Source: Streptomyces sp. RPT161 (GTDB lineage Bacteria > Actinomycetota > Actinomycetes > Streptomycetales > Streptomycetaceae). From it: DNA of 64,000 nucleotides. Location: assembly GCF_027533845.1 (NCBI RefSeq), contig NZ_JAPZVN010000003.1, positions 310,001-374,000 on the forward strand, read 5' to 3'. Position numbers and translations under genes: made by a program. The notes below the pieces were generated by a model, which made no database searches, was not told the origin of the DNA, and saw nothing but the letters and a program-made list of their open reading frames with translations. How positions within the stretch are numbered: the first letter of the stretch is position 1; the number at the start of each line of letters is the position of its first letter. Positions 8,263-17,526 of this stretch are shown piece by piece.

Positions 8263-9960
8263 TCAGTCCTCCGGTAGTTCCACCGGCGCGATCTCCTCGT
8301 AGACGTCGCCCGGGCCGGGGTTGGTCGGGTCCGTCTCGCCACCGAGGTGGTGCATCACGCCCCACACCGCGTTCAGGGCGGTTTGGACCGCGCCCTCGGC
8401 CCAGCCGGCGGTCCAGGAGATGTCGTCGCCCGCCAGGAAGATGCCGCGCTTGTCGGCGGGCAGCCGGTCCTGCATGAAGTGGGTGAACAGGCGGCGCTGG
8501 TAGCGGTAGTGGCCCGGCAGGTTGGCCTTGAACGCCCCCATGAAATAGGGCTCGTTCTCCCAGGAGATGGTCACCGGGTTGCCGATGATGTGCTTGCGGA
8601 TGTCGACCTTCGGGTAGATCTCGCCGAGCGACTTGAGCATGACCTCCATCCGCTCGTTGGCGCTGAGCGGAAGCCACTTGAGGCTGTCGTCGCACCAGGT
8701 GTACGACAGGCAGATCACCGCGGGCCTGTCCGGCCCGTCGTCCAGCAGGTACGTGCCGCGGGTCATCCGGTCGGTGAGCGTCATGCTCATCACGTCCCTG
8801 CCCGTCTCCTCGTCCTTGTCCAGCCAGAAAGGCCGGTCGACGGGGACGAACAGCTTGGACGACTCCATGTAGTGGGTGCGCTCGATCGCCGTCCAGTGGT
8901 CGATCGGGAACAGCTCGTCATCGCAGGCGATCTTCGACAGCAGCATCCAGCTCTGCGCGGTGAAGACAACCGCTTTGTAGGAACGGATGTCGCCGGACGC
9001 GTCGGTGACCGTGATCCGGTTGCCCGCGGTGCGGTGCAGCCTGGTGACGGCCGGGCGCGGCTCGCCGTCGTGCAGCGACTTCAGGGACGTGCCCGGCGCC
9101 CAGTACACCAGCTTGGCGGGCTCGTCCTCCCAGAGCCGCAGCGGCAGTTGCTCGCTGCCCCCGACGATGCCGCGGTGGTCGTCGTCCGCGCCGGTGTAGA
9201 CGACGCGCAGGATCTCCAGGATGGAGTTGGGGAAGTCGGTGTCCCAGCCGCCGGTGCCGAAGCCCACCTGGCCGAAGATCTCACGGTGGCGGAAGGACTT
9301 GAACGCCGGGGAGTCGCAGAGGAACCCGTAGAAGGTCTGGTTGTCCAGCTTCTCCACGAGGTCCGCCCAGAGGGCGCGGATGGCGGGCACGTCGCGCTCG
9401 CGGATCGCCCGCTGCATCTCGGAGAACCGGGCGCCGTCCTCCAGGCAGGCGTTCCAGGCGTCCATCACCTGGTGGTAGACCTCGGGCAGGTCGTCGAGGG
9501 TGCGCGCGTAGTGCGACTCGCCCTTGAGGTCGACGACGGTCGACGGGGTGTCCGGGGCCAGCGGGTTGGGGAACGGCCTGGTCTCCAGGCCGACCATGTC
9601 GATGTAGTGCTGGAAGGCGGTGGAGCACGGCGGGAAACGCATCGCGCCCATCTCGGCCGTCAGGTCGTCGCAGCCGTCGAAGCGCGCGGTGCGCAGCCGC
9701 CCGCCGAGCCGGTCGGCCTCGTAGACGACCGGCTTGAGGCCCATCTTCATCAGCTCGTACGCGGCGACGATGCCGGACAGTCCGCCGCCGACGACGGCCA
9801 CCTCCGTGCCGTGCTCGTGCGCCGGTATCGAGCCGAGGCCCGCCGGGTGCGCCAGGTAGTCGTCGTAGGCGTACGGGAAGTCGGGGCCGAACATGGTGAT
9901 CGGCTTGGCCGCCTCCGGAACCTGCTCATCGTGGACGGCAGTGGGCACCGTGGACGTCAT
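8263..9960 (-). CDS. davB: Flavin amino-acid monooxygenase, DavB-like (lysine 2-monooxygenase family)
   Basis: 565 residues. An FAD-binding Rossmann motif VVGGGLSG lies at about 56-63, followed by EADRLGGRLR (81-90). The head KPITMFGPDFPYAYDD and blocks FGQVGFGTGGWDTDFPNS (229-246) and SMTLTDRMTRGTYLLDDG match, as I remember it, Pseudomonas lysine 2-monooxygenase DavB, which converts L-lysine to 5-aminovaleramide. Asp242 matches a conserved active-site aspartate; the position equivalent to Cys254 of the Pseudomonas enzyme is Ala258. The amidase gene directly upstream supports a monooxygenase giving an amide. Related enzymes use tryptophan, phenylalanine or arginine, so the substrate is not proved. 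AAGGAGAG precedes the ATG. Confidence 0.8.
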   Translation of the reverse strand: MTSTVPTAVHDEQVPEAAKPITMFGPDFPYAYDDYLAHPAGLGSIPAHEHGTEVAVVGGGLSGIVAAYELMKMGLKPVVYEADRLGGRLRTARFDGCDDLTAEMGAMRFPPCSTAFQHYIDMVGLETRPFPNPLAPDTPSTVVDLKGESHYARTLDDLPEVYHQVMDAWNACLEDGARFSEMQRAIRERDVPAIRALWADLVEKLDNQTFYGFLCDSPAFKSFRHREIFGQVGFGTGGWDTDFPNSILEILRVVYTGADDDHRGIVGGSEQLPLRLWEDEPAKLVYWAPGTSLKSLHDGEPRPAVTRLHRTAGNRITVTDASGDIRSYKAVVFTAQSWMLLSKIACDDELFPIDHWTAIERTHYMESSKLFVPVDRPFWLDKDEETGRDVMSMTLTDRMTRGTYLLDDGPDRPAVICLSYTWCDDSLKWLPLSANERMEVMLKSLGEIYPKVDIRKHIIGNPVTISWENEPYFMGAFKANLPGHYRYQRRLFTHFMQDRLPADKRGIFLAGDDISWTAGWAEGAVQTALNAVWGVMHHLGGETDPTNPGPGDVYEEIAPVELPED

Positions 9961-10019
9961 CGGCGTGCTCTCCTTGGCGGGGCGGTACGAGAAGGGCGGT
10001 ACGAGAGGGGAGACCGGAA

Positions 10020-10820
10020 TCAGGCGAGCGGCCCGTACAACTCGGGGCGGCGGTCGCGCAGATACGGGTTCTGGCGGCGCGAGGCGCGCAGGCGCACCGG
10101 GTCGACGTCAGCGAAGACCAGGTCCTCGCCGGTCCCGGCACGGGCGTGCGCCACGCCGTCGGGACCGGCCAGACAGCTGAGCCCGGCGAAGTGGAACTCG
10201 CCCTCGGCGCCCGCACGGTTCGCATAGGCCAGATACAGCTGGCTCTCGAACGCGCGCGCCGGGACGAGGGTCTGGGGTACGACCTCGAAGGGCCGCATCA
10301 GTGCGGTGGGCACCACGATCAGATCGGTACCGGCCAGCGCGTGCGCCCGCACGTTCTCCGGGAACTCGACGTCGTAGCAGATCAGCAGGCCGACGGTGAG
10401 CCCGTCGAGGGTCGCCTGGACGATCAGTTCGTCTCCGGCCGTGAAGTGCCGGGCCTCGAACTCGCCGAACAGGTGCGTCTTGCGGTAGTTGGCCAGCCGG
10501 ACCCCGTCCGGGCCGATGAACTGGGCGGAGTTGAAGACCCGTTCGCCGTCGCGCTCGGGGTATCCGTACACGATCGCGACCCGGTGCTCGGCGGCGATCT
10601 TCGCGACGCGCTGGGCGCCGGGGCCGTCGGCGGGCTCGGCGAGGGTGGCGACGGCGTCCCCGAGGGCGTATCCGGTCAGGTACATCTCGGCGGTCGCCAG
10701 CAGCGCCGCGCCCGCGGCGGCCGCCCGCCGTGCGGCGTCGTCCAGCGCGGCAAGGCTCTCCTCGGTGGTCCGCGGCACACCGCTCGGGCCCTGGTACAAC
10801 GCGATGCGCAGCGGCTTCAT
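10020..10820 (-). CDS. davA: Carbon-nitrogen hydrolase, DavA-like (5-aminovaleramidase)
   Basis: 266 residues, a single nitrilase-fold domain. The catalytic triad is Glu45 (AEMYLTGY), Lys114 (YRKTHLFGEFE) and Cys148 (LICYDVEFPEN). The start MKPLRIALYQG and the segments VAIVYGYPER and NYRKTHLFGE closely resemble DavA, which hydrolyses 5-aminovaleramide to 5-aminovalerate. It is the first gene of a two-gene operon with the DavB-like oxygenase, 59 bases apart, so the two probably act in sequence. Substrate assignment is by family and context only. Confidence 0.82.
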   Translation of the reverse strand: MKPLRIALYQGPSGVPRTTEESLAALDDAARRAAAAGAALLATAEMYLTGYALGDAVATLAEPADGPGAQRVAKIAAEHRVAIVYGYPERDGERVFNSAQFIGPDGVRLANYRKTHLFGEFEARHFTAGDELIVQATLDGLTVGLLICYDVEFPENVRAHALAGTDLIVVPTALMRPFEVVPQTLVPARAFESQLYLAYANRAGAEGEFHFAGLSCLAGPDGVAHARAGTGEDLVFADVDPVRLRASRRQNPYLRDRRPELYGPLA

Positions 10821-10862
10821 GGTGTCGTGGCCGTTCCGTGAAGGGGTTCGGGGGTTCCCTCG

Positions 10863-10892
10863 AAGGTACGGGCGCCTGCGGCGGGCTCACAA
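10863..10892 (-). promoter_or_regulatory. Candidate sigma-70-type promoter of davA-davB
   Basis: On the minus strand TTGTGA (10887-10892) and TACCTT (10863-10868) are separated by 18 bases, a fair match to the streptomycete housekeeping promoter. It lies between the davA start and the CGTTGCG repeats, which would then be upstream activator-type sites. Confidence 0.35.
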
Positions 10893-10900
10893 GGTCGGGT

Positions 10901-10960
10901 CATTGCGTTCCGATGGTGGGTTCGTTGCGTTCTGGGGGGCTTGCGTGGTGAATCGTTGCG
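10901..10960. promoter_or_regulatory. Repeated CGTTGCG operator-like sites upstream of davA-davB
   Basis: Plus-strand motifs CATTGCG (10901-10907), CGTTGCG (10923-10929) and CGTTGCG (10954-10960), with a further TTGCG at 10941. The main spacings are 22 and 31 bases, i.e. about two and three helical turns. The last copy lies in an 11-mer, AATCGTTGCGC, that recurs exactly upstream of the permease-lrp operon. Candidate binding sites for the Lrp/AsnC regulator at 13526. Confidence 0.5.
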
Positions 10961-11040
10961 CGGGTGCGCTCGTGGGTTTTCGCACCTGGTCCGCCCGTGC
11001 GCTCCGCCGGGTCGTGGGGCGGTTTCCGCCGCGCCGGGGC

Positions 11041-11943
11041 CTACGCGGCGGCGACCGCGTCCCTGACCACCTGGCGGAGCCAGGCGTGGCCCGGGTCCGC
11101 GTCGTGGCGGGGGTGCCAGGCCATGCCGATGCGGACCGGCGGCAGCTCCAGCGGGACCGGGAAGGTGCGCAGCCCCAGCGCGTCCACCGCGCGGGCCGCC
11201 ACACGCTCCAGGACCAGGCCCACCGCATCGCTCTCCATGATCATGAACAGCGAGGCGGCCAGCGCGGGCGCGGAGCCGACCACCCGGCGGCGCAGCCCGC
11301 GGTCGGCCAGCGCTTCGTCCAGGGGGCCGTAGAACCGGCCGCGCCGGGAGATCAACAGGTGCCCGGCGTCGGTGAACTGACGCAGGGTCAGCTTGTTCTC
11401 CCTGGCCATCGGATGGCCCGGCCGTACCACCGCGACCATGCGGTCCTCGAACAGCGGCTCCACCCGTACCTCCGGCTCGCCGCGGTCGATGACGCCGATC
11501 TCCAGGTCCACCGAGCCGTCCCGCAGCGGCGGCACACCGGAGCGTTCCTCGGGCAGGAACCGCAGCTTGGAGCCAGGCGCCTCGCAGGCCACCCGGCGCA
11601 GCAGTTCGGAGCCGAACACCATCACCAGCGCGTCGAACGCCACAATGGTGAACTGCCGCTGGAAGGTGCTGGGGTCGTCGGGTGCCACCGAGGCGAAGAC
11701 CGCCCGCGCCTCCTCCACCACGCGCCGCACCTCGGCGCGGATCGCCAACGCGCGCGGGGTGGGAACCATCCGCCGCCCGGCCCGCACCAGCACGGGGTCG
11801 CCGAACTGCCGCCGGATCCGGCCCAGCGTACGGCTCATCGCCGGGCCGGACAGTCCGAGCCGCTCGGCGGCCAACGTGACACTCTCTTCCTCCAGTAGCG
11901 CATCAAGCGCGACCAGCAGATTGAGATCGGCCCCGCGGTCCAT
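11041..11943 (-). CDS. LysR family transcriptional regulator
   Basis: 300 residues. The N-terminal winged helix has LNLLVALDALLEEESVTLAA and LGLSGPAMSRTLGRIR (about 8-44), followed by the periplasmic-binding-protein-like co-inducer domain from about residue 90. The ATG at 11941-11943 has GGAGGGGAG directly upstream. It is divergent from an MFS pump gene, the classic LysR arrangement, with inverted repeats in the shared gap, so it probably controls that pump. Whether it also affects the davA-davB operon directly downstream is unknown. Confidence 0.9.
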   Translation of the reverse strand: MDRGADLNLLVALDALLEEESVTLAAERLGLSGPAMSRTLGRIRRQFGDPVLVRAGRRMVPTPRALAIRAEVRRVVEEARAVFASVAPDDPSTFQRQFTIVAFDALVMVFGSELLRRVACEAPGSKLRFLPEERSGVPPLRDGSVDLEIGVIDRGEPEVRVEPLFEDRMVAVVRPGHPMARENKLTLRQFTDAGHLLISRRGRFYGPLDEALADRGLRRRVVGSAPALAASLFMIMESDAVGLVLERVAARAVDALGLRTFPVPLELPPVRIGMAWHPRHDADPGHAWLRQVVRDAVAAA

Positions 11944-11964
11944 TTCTCCCCTCCGAGCTGCTGG

Positions 11965-12012
11965 ATTGCGTCTGGCGCAGCAATGCCTTGCCATCATTGC
12001 ACTTGAAGGCAA
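11965..12012. promoter_or_regulatory. LysR-type operator between divergent regulator and MFS genes
   Basis: ATTGC (11965-11969) and GCAAT (11980-11984) form a perfect inverted repeat with a 10-base spacer, a classical T-N11-A-type site. The GCAAT also pairs with ATTGC at 11996-12000, and that copy with GCAA at 12009-12012 (8-base spacer), giving overlapping half-sites across the promoter region. Confidence 0.55.
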
Positions 12013-12038
12013 CACTGGCGGCCCCTAGCGTCCTGAAC

Positions 12039-13550
12039 ATGTCCACAACGCTTTCCGCCACTGCTCCGGCACCCCCAACCACCAAGCCACGCGCGGTCGT
12101 TCTGGCGATGTGCGCCTGTGTGCTGGTGACCCAGTCCCTGGTCGCGGCGATCAACCTGGCGATACCGAAGCTCTCCGCCAGCGCACTGCATCCCAGCTCC
12201 GCGCAACTGCTGTGGATCGTCGACGCCTACGTCATCGTCTTCGCCGGTCTGCTGATCCCGGCCGGTGCGCTGGGTGACCGCTACGGCCGCAAGGGGGTGC
12301 TGCTCAGCGGCCTGGCGGTGTTCACCGTGGGCGCGGCCGGCTGCGCGCTCGCGCCGAGCGTGCCCGTGCTGCTCGCGGCACGGGCGGTGTGCGGTCTGGG
12401 CGCCGCCCTGGTGCTGCCGGGCACCATGGCGCTGCTGCTGTACGCGGTGCCGGCCGAGCGCCGGGGCGCGGCGGTGGCCAGTTGGAGCAGTGCCATCGCC
12501 GTCGGGGGTGTGCTGGGCAACGCGGGCGGCGCGCTGGTGTTGCAGTACCTGCCCTGGCAGGGCCTGTTCTGGATGTACGTACCGCTGGGCGCGGCGCTGC
12601 TGGCCTTCTCCGCGCACAGCGCGCCCCGGGTGCCCCGGCACGCCGCGGCCCTGGACCTGCCCGGCTCGGGGCTGCTGATCCTCGGCTGTGTGGCGCTGCT
12701 CTACGGCATCATCGAGGGGCCCGAGCTGGGTTGGGGTTCGACCGCCACGCTGGGCGCCTTCGCCCTGTCGGCGGTGCTGCTGGCGGTGTTCGTCCGGCAC
12801 GAGCTGCGGGTGGCCGCTCCGCTGCTGGACCCACGGCTGTTCCGGCTGCCGAAGGTCCGCGCGGGGGCGCTGGGGGTGGCTGCGGCGTTCTTCGGGATGT
12901 TCGCGCTGTTCTACGTGAACGCCCAGTTCCTCCAGTACGTCAAGGGGTTCAGCGCGCTACGGGCCGGATTCGCGGTGCTGCCGCTGGCGTTCGGGATGAT
13001 GCTGGTGACACAGCGCAGCATGCGGTGGGCGGCGCGGATCGGGGCCGCCGCCACGGTGGCCACGGGGCTGGTGTCCATCGCGGGCGGTCTGCTGCTGTTG
13101 TCCACCGCGAACTCCGGCACGCCGTACCCGCTGTACGCCTGCTACATGCTGGTGCTGGCGTTCGGCGCGGGCATGGCGATGCCCTCGCTGTCGCACGCCA
13201 TCGTCACCTCGCTGCCGCAGCACCGGGCCGGGGTCGGCTCGGCGCTGAACACCGCGGCCCGTGAGCTGGGCACCGCGCTGGGGGTGGCGGCGGTGGGCAC
13301 CGCCCTGTCCACCGGGTTCGCCTCCCGGCTGCCCGCCCCGCTCGCCGGTCACGCGGACTCGACGGCGGCCACCTTCGCGGCGGCCACCCGGCTGGGGGTC
13401 CGGGCCCACACCGAGGCGGTGACCGCGTTCACCCACGCGACGGCGGACGGGTACCGGGTCGTGGCGGCACTGCTGCTGGTGCTGACCGTCGCCGTCGCCG
13501 CCGGGCTGCGGCGCGGGGGCACGGCTCAGGTGGGCGAGCCCGCGCTGTAG
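12039..13550 (+). CDS. MFS transporter, DHA2-type drug/proton antiporter
   Basis: About 503 residues with roughly 14 membrane segments. Motif A of the major facilitator superfamily is seen as GALGDRYGRKG (near residue 75), and the antiporter motif C region lies near GGVLGNAGGALV. The family exports drugs or metabolites. ATG at 12039 is chosen because the first helix begins soon after; no ribosome binding site is visible, so the start at 11988 cannot be excluded, although that would run into the operator. Divergent from the LysR gene. Its last 25 bases overlap the end of the lrp gene on the other strand. Confidence 0.85.
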   Translation: MSTTLSATAPAPPTTKPRAVVLAMCACVLVTQSLVAAINLAIPKLSASALHPSSAQLLWIVDAYVIVFAGLLIPAGALGDRYGRKGVLLSGLAVFTVGAAGCALAPSVPVLLAARAVCGLGAALVLPGTMALLLYAVPAERRGAAVASWSSAIAVGGVLGNAGGALVLQYLPWQGLFWMYVPLGAALLAFSAHSAPRVPRHAAALDLPGSGLLILGCVALLYGIIEGPELGWGSTATLGAFALSAVLLAVFVRHELRVAAPLLDPRLFRLPKVRAGALGVAAAFFGMFALFYVNAQFLQYVKGFSALRAGFAVLPLAFGMMLVTQRSMRWAARIGAAATVATGLVSIAGGLLLLSTANSGTPYPLYACYMLVLAFGAGMAMPSLSHAIVTSLPQHRAGVGSALNTAARELGTALGVAAVGTALSTGFASRLPAPLAGHADSTAATFAAATRLGVRAHTEAVTAFTHATADGYRVVAALLLVLTVAVAAGLRRGGTAQVGEPAL

Positions 13551-13981
13551 CGGCGCAGCAGTGGCGAGAGCACCAGGACGGACTTGGTGCGCTCCACGAA
13601 GGGTTCGCCCGCGATGCGCTCCAGGACGCGCTCGAAGTGGCGGACGTCGGAGGCGTAGATCTGCACCAGGGCGTCCGCCTCGCCGGTGACGGTGGAGGCC
13701 GAGGCCACCTCCGGGTAGCGGGTGAGGCCGCGCCGGATGTCCTCGGGAGAGGTGTTGTGGCGGCAGTAGATCTCGACGAACGCCTCGGTCTCCCAGCCGA
13801 GTGCGGCCGGGTCGACCCGTACCGTGAAGCCGGTGATGGCGCCCGCCGCCAGCAGCCGGTCGACCCGGCGCTTGACGGCGGGCGCGGACAGGCCGACTTC
13901 GGCGCCGATGTCGGCGTAGGAGCGGCGGGCGTCCTCGGCGAGGGCGTGCACGATGCGTTCGTCGAGATCGTTCAGTCGCAA
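13526..13981 (-). CDS. Lrp/AsnC family transcriptional regulator
   Basis: 151 residues: N-terminal helix-turn-helix (LNDLDERIVHALAEDARRS, VGLSAPAVKRRVDRL, residues 3-45) and a C-terminal RAM ligand domain (EAFVEIYCRHNTS ... VTGEADALVQIYA). These proteins bind amino acids and form octamers that bind phased DNA sites. The start codon appears to be TTG; the ribosome binding site is weak (GAGAAG within the end of the preceding gene). The gene follows the amino-acid permease by 10 bases, so the two form an operon. It is the best candidate for the factor that binds the CGTTGCG repeats. Confidence 0.9.
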   Translation of the reverse strand: MRLNDLDERIVHALAEDARRSYADIGAEVGLSAPAVKRRVDRLLAAGAITGFTVRVDPAALGWETEAFVEIYCRHNTSPEDIRRGLTRYPEVASASTVTGEADALVQIYASDVRHFERVLERIAGEPFVERTKSVLVLSPLLRRYSAGSPT

Positions 13982-13991
13982 GGGGGGTGGT

Positions 13992-15494
13992 TCACTTCTC
14001 TAGTCGGGTGGGCACTTCTCGGGCCAGCTGCGAGCGGCGCATGCCGTACGCGAAGTACAGCACGATTCCGATGATCATCCAGCCACCGAAGTACTCCCAG
14101 GTAATCGTTTCGAAGCTACCCATCATCCACAGGCACAGCAGGAAACCGATCGCCGGGGTGACCGGCGAGAAGGCCACCTTGAAGCTGCGCGGCATGTCCG
14201 GCCGCGTCCTGCGCAGCACGATGACGGCCGCGTTGACCAGGGCGAAGGCGAAGAGGGTGCCGATGCTGGTGGCGTCGGCGAGCGCCCCGAGCGGGACCAC
14301 GGCGGCCAGCACACCGCAGAACAGCGAGACGATCACGGTGTTGGCCACCGGGATGCCGGACTTCGGGCTGACCCTGGCGAACAGCTTGGGCACCAGGCCG
14401 TCCCGGGACATGGAGAACAGGATCCGGGTCTGGCCGTACATCACGGTCAGCACCACGCTGGCGATGGCGATGACGGCGCCCGCGGCCAGCAGTACGGACC
14501 AGAAGTCCTGGCCGGTGACGTCCTTCATGATCTGGGCCAGCGCGGCGTCGGCGTTTCCGAACTGCTTCCACGGCATCGCGCCCACGGCCACCAGTGCGAC
14601 CAGGCAGTACAGCGCGGTGACGATCAGCAGCGAGAGCATGATCGCCCGCGGCAGGTCGCGCTTGGGGTTCTTGGCCTCCTCGCCCGCGGTCGAGGCGGCG
14701 TCGAAGCCGATGTAGGAGAAGAACAGCGAGGCACCCGCCGCGCTGACGCCGCCGAGGCCGAGCGGCATGAACGGCTTGTAGTTCCCGGCCCTGATGCCGG
14801 TGAAGGCGACCGCGCAGAAGAGGATCAGCGAGGCGATCTTCACCATGACCATGATGGTGTTGGCCCGCGCGCTCTCCTTGGCGCCGCCCAGCAGGAAGCC
14901 CATGGCCAGCAGTACCACGAGCAGCGCGGGGATGTTCAGATAGCCGCCCTGGCCCGGAGGGTTGGCCATCCAGCCGGGGATGGTGAGTCCGATGGTGCCG
15001 CTGAGCAGTTCGTTGAGGTACTGCCCCCAGCCCACCGCGACCGCGGCGACCGACACGCCGTATTCGAGGATCAGACACCAGCCGCAGATCCAGGCGATCA
15101 GCTCGCCCATCGTGGCGTAGGCGTAGGAGTAGGAGGAGCCGGAGACCGGGATGGTGCCGGCCAGCTCGGCGTAGGACAGGGCGGAGAAAAGCGCGGTCAG
15201 ACCGGCGATGACGAAGGAGACCACCACGGCCGGACCGGCCTTGGGCACCGCCTCGCCGAGCACCACGAAGATGCCGGTGCCCAGGGTGGCGCCGATGCTG
15301 ATCATGGTGAGCTGCCACATGCTCAGCGAGCGCTTGAGCTGACCGCCCTCACCCTGGCCGCCCTCGGCGACCAGGCGTTCCACCGGCTTGCGGCGCATCA
15401 CGGCGGCACCGAGGCCGGACGGCCGTCCGGCCGGAGGCGGTACGGCGTCGGTCGTCCGGGCAGGGGCTGTCGGCGTCGTGCCGGGTTCCACCAC
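13992..15494 (-). CDS. Amino-acid permease (APC superfamily, cationic amino-acid transporter type)
   Basis: About 500 residues with 12 or more membrane segments. The first helix has SIGATLGTGIFVVLGEAVPKAGPA and the sixth FSYIGFDAASTAGEEAKNPKRDLPRAI, both signatures of the cationic-amino-acid-transporter branch, which carries lysine, arginine and ornithine. The GTG at 15492-15494 is chosen because GGAG lies five bases upstream; the open frame extends further to 15620. It forms an operon with the downstream lrp gene and shares promoter repeats with davA-davB, which fits a role in feeding amino acid into that pathway. Confidence 0.85.
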   Translation of the reverse strand: MVEPGTTPTAPARTTDAVPPPAGRPSGLGAAVMRRKPVERLVAEGGQGEGGQLKRSLSMWQLTMISIGATLGTGIFVVLGEAVPKAGPAVVVSFVIAGLTALFSALSYAELAGTIPVSGSSYSYAYATMGELIAWICGWCLILEYGVSVAAVAVGWGQYLNELLSGTIGLTIPGWMANPPGQGGYLNIPALLVVLLAMGFLLGGAKESARANTIMVMVKIASLILFCAVAFTGIRAGNYKPFMPLGLGGVSAAGASLFFSYIGFDAASTAGEEAKNPKRDLPRAIMLSLLIVTALYCLVALVAVGAMPWKQFGNADAALAQIMKDVTGQDFWSVLLAAGAVIAIASVVLTVMYGQTRILFSMSRDGLVPKLFARVSPKSGIPVANTVIVSLFCGVLAAVVPLGALADATSIGTLFAFALVNAAVIVLRRTRPDMPRSFKVAFSPVTPAIGFLLCLWMMGSFETITWEYFGGWMIIGIVLYFAYGMRRSQLAREVPTRLEK

Positions 15495-15691
15495 GGGGGC
15501 TCCATCATCGTCAGCGGCTCTGAGCGGCGGCGACCCGCACGGCCGACCAGGCGAAGGGCACGCCGATGAAAGGCATGCCCTTGAGGGGGACCGCCGAGCC
15601 GGGGGTCCCCGCTGCTCCACGTATGGCCCACGACTCTAAGAGGGCGGGCGCTCCGTCCATAATGCGTGACCATTGCACATATACAAAAAAA

Positions 15692-15750
15692 CGTTGCGCC
15701 TAACCCGTGGTAGCCGAGTGATCGTTAGCCGCTCTCGGCGAATCGTTGCG
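15692..15750. promoter_or_regulatory. Repeated CGTTGCG operator-like sites upstream of the permease-lrp operon
   Basis: CGTTGCG (15692-15698), CGTTAGC (15723-15729) and CGTTGCG (15744-15750), spaced 31 and 21 bases, which places them on the same face of the helix. The third copy lies in AATCGTTGCGC, identical to 10951-10961 upstream of davA. Phased short repeats are typical of Lrp-family binding; the lrp gene is in the operon they precede. Confidence 0.5.
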
Positions 15751-15777
15751 CTCGGGGCGTTATGCGGCAAATAAGCA

Positions 15778-15819
15778 AGGCCCCGTACGGCCCGCCGAGC
15801 GGCGGTCCGTACGGGGCCT
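15778..15819. terminator. Hairpin terminator downstream of guaB1
   Basis: AGGCCCCGTACGG (15778-15790) and CCGTACGGGGCCT (15807-15819) form a perfect 13-base stem, 18 bases after the guaB1 stop. Confidence 0.75.
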
Positions 15820-15837
15820 GATGCCGATGTGGTGCGT

Positions 15838-17439
<1,602 letters not shown>

Positions 17440-17526
17440 TCACAGGTGGGCGAGTGACAATCGTAGTGACGTAGTGAGGCGTCCTCCGGCCGCGCGGCCG
17501 GGCCTTGGGACCCCCGGGAGGGGAAC

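Larger units (their letters stand above)
15495..15837. other. Intergenic region between permease-lrp operon and guaB1
   Basis: No gene. It contains the promoter region of the permease-lrp operon (candidate minus-strand -35 TTGTAT and -10 CATTAT spaced 16 bases, about 15659-15686), a run of CGTTGCG-like repeats (15692-15750) and the guaB1 terminator (15778-15819). The AT-rich stretch around 15675-15690 stands out strongly from the GC-rich surroundings. Confidence 0.6.

Noticed and set aside
7052-8695. 547-residue minus-strand frame across the mutarotase, DUF5995 and davB genes
   Set aside because: Overlaps three supported genes out of frame, with Arg/Pro/His-rich low-complexity content.
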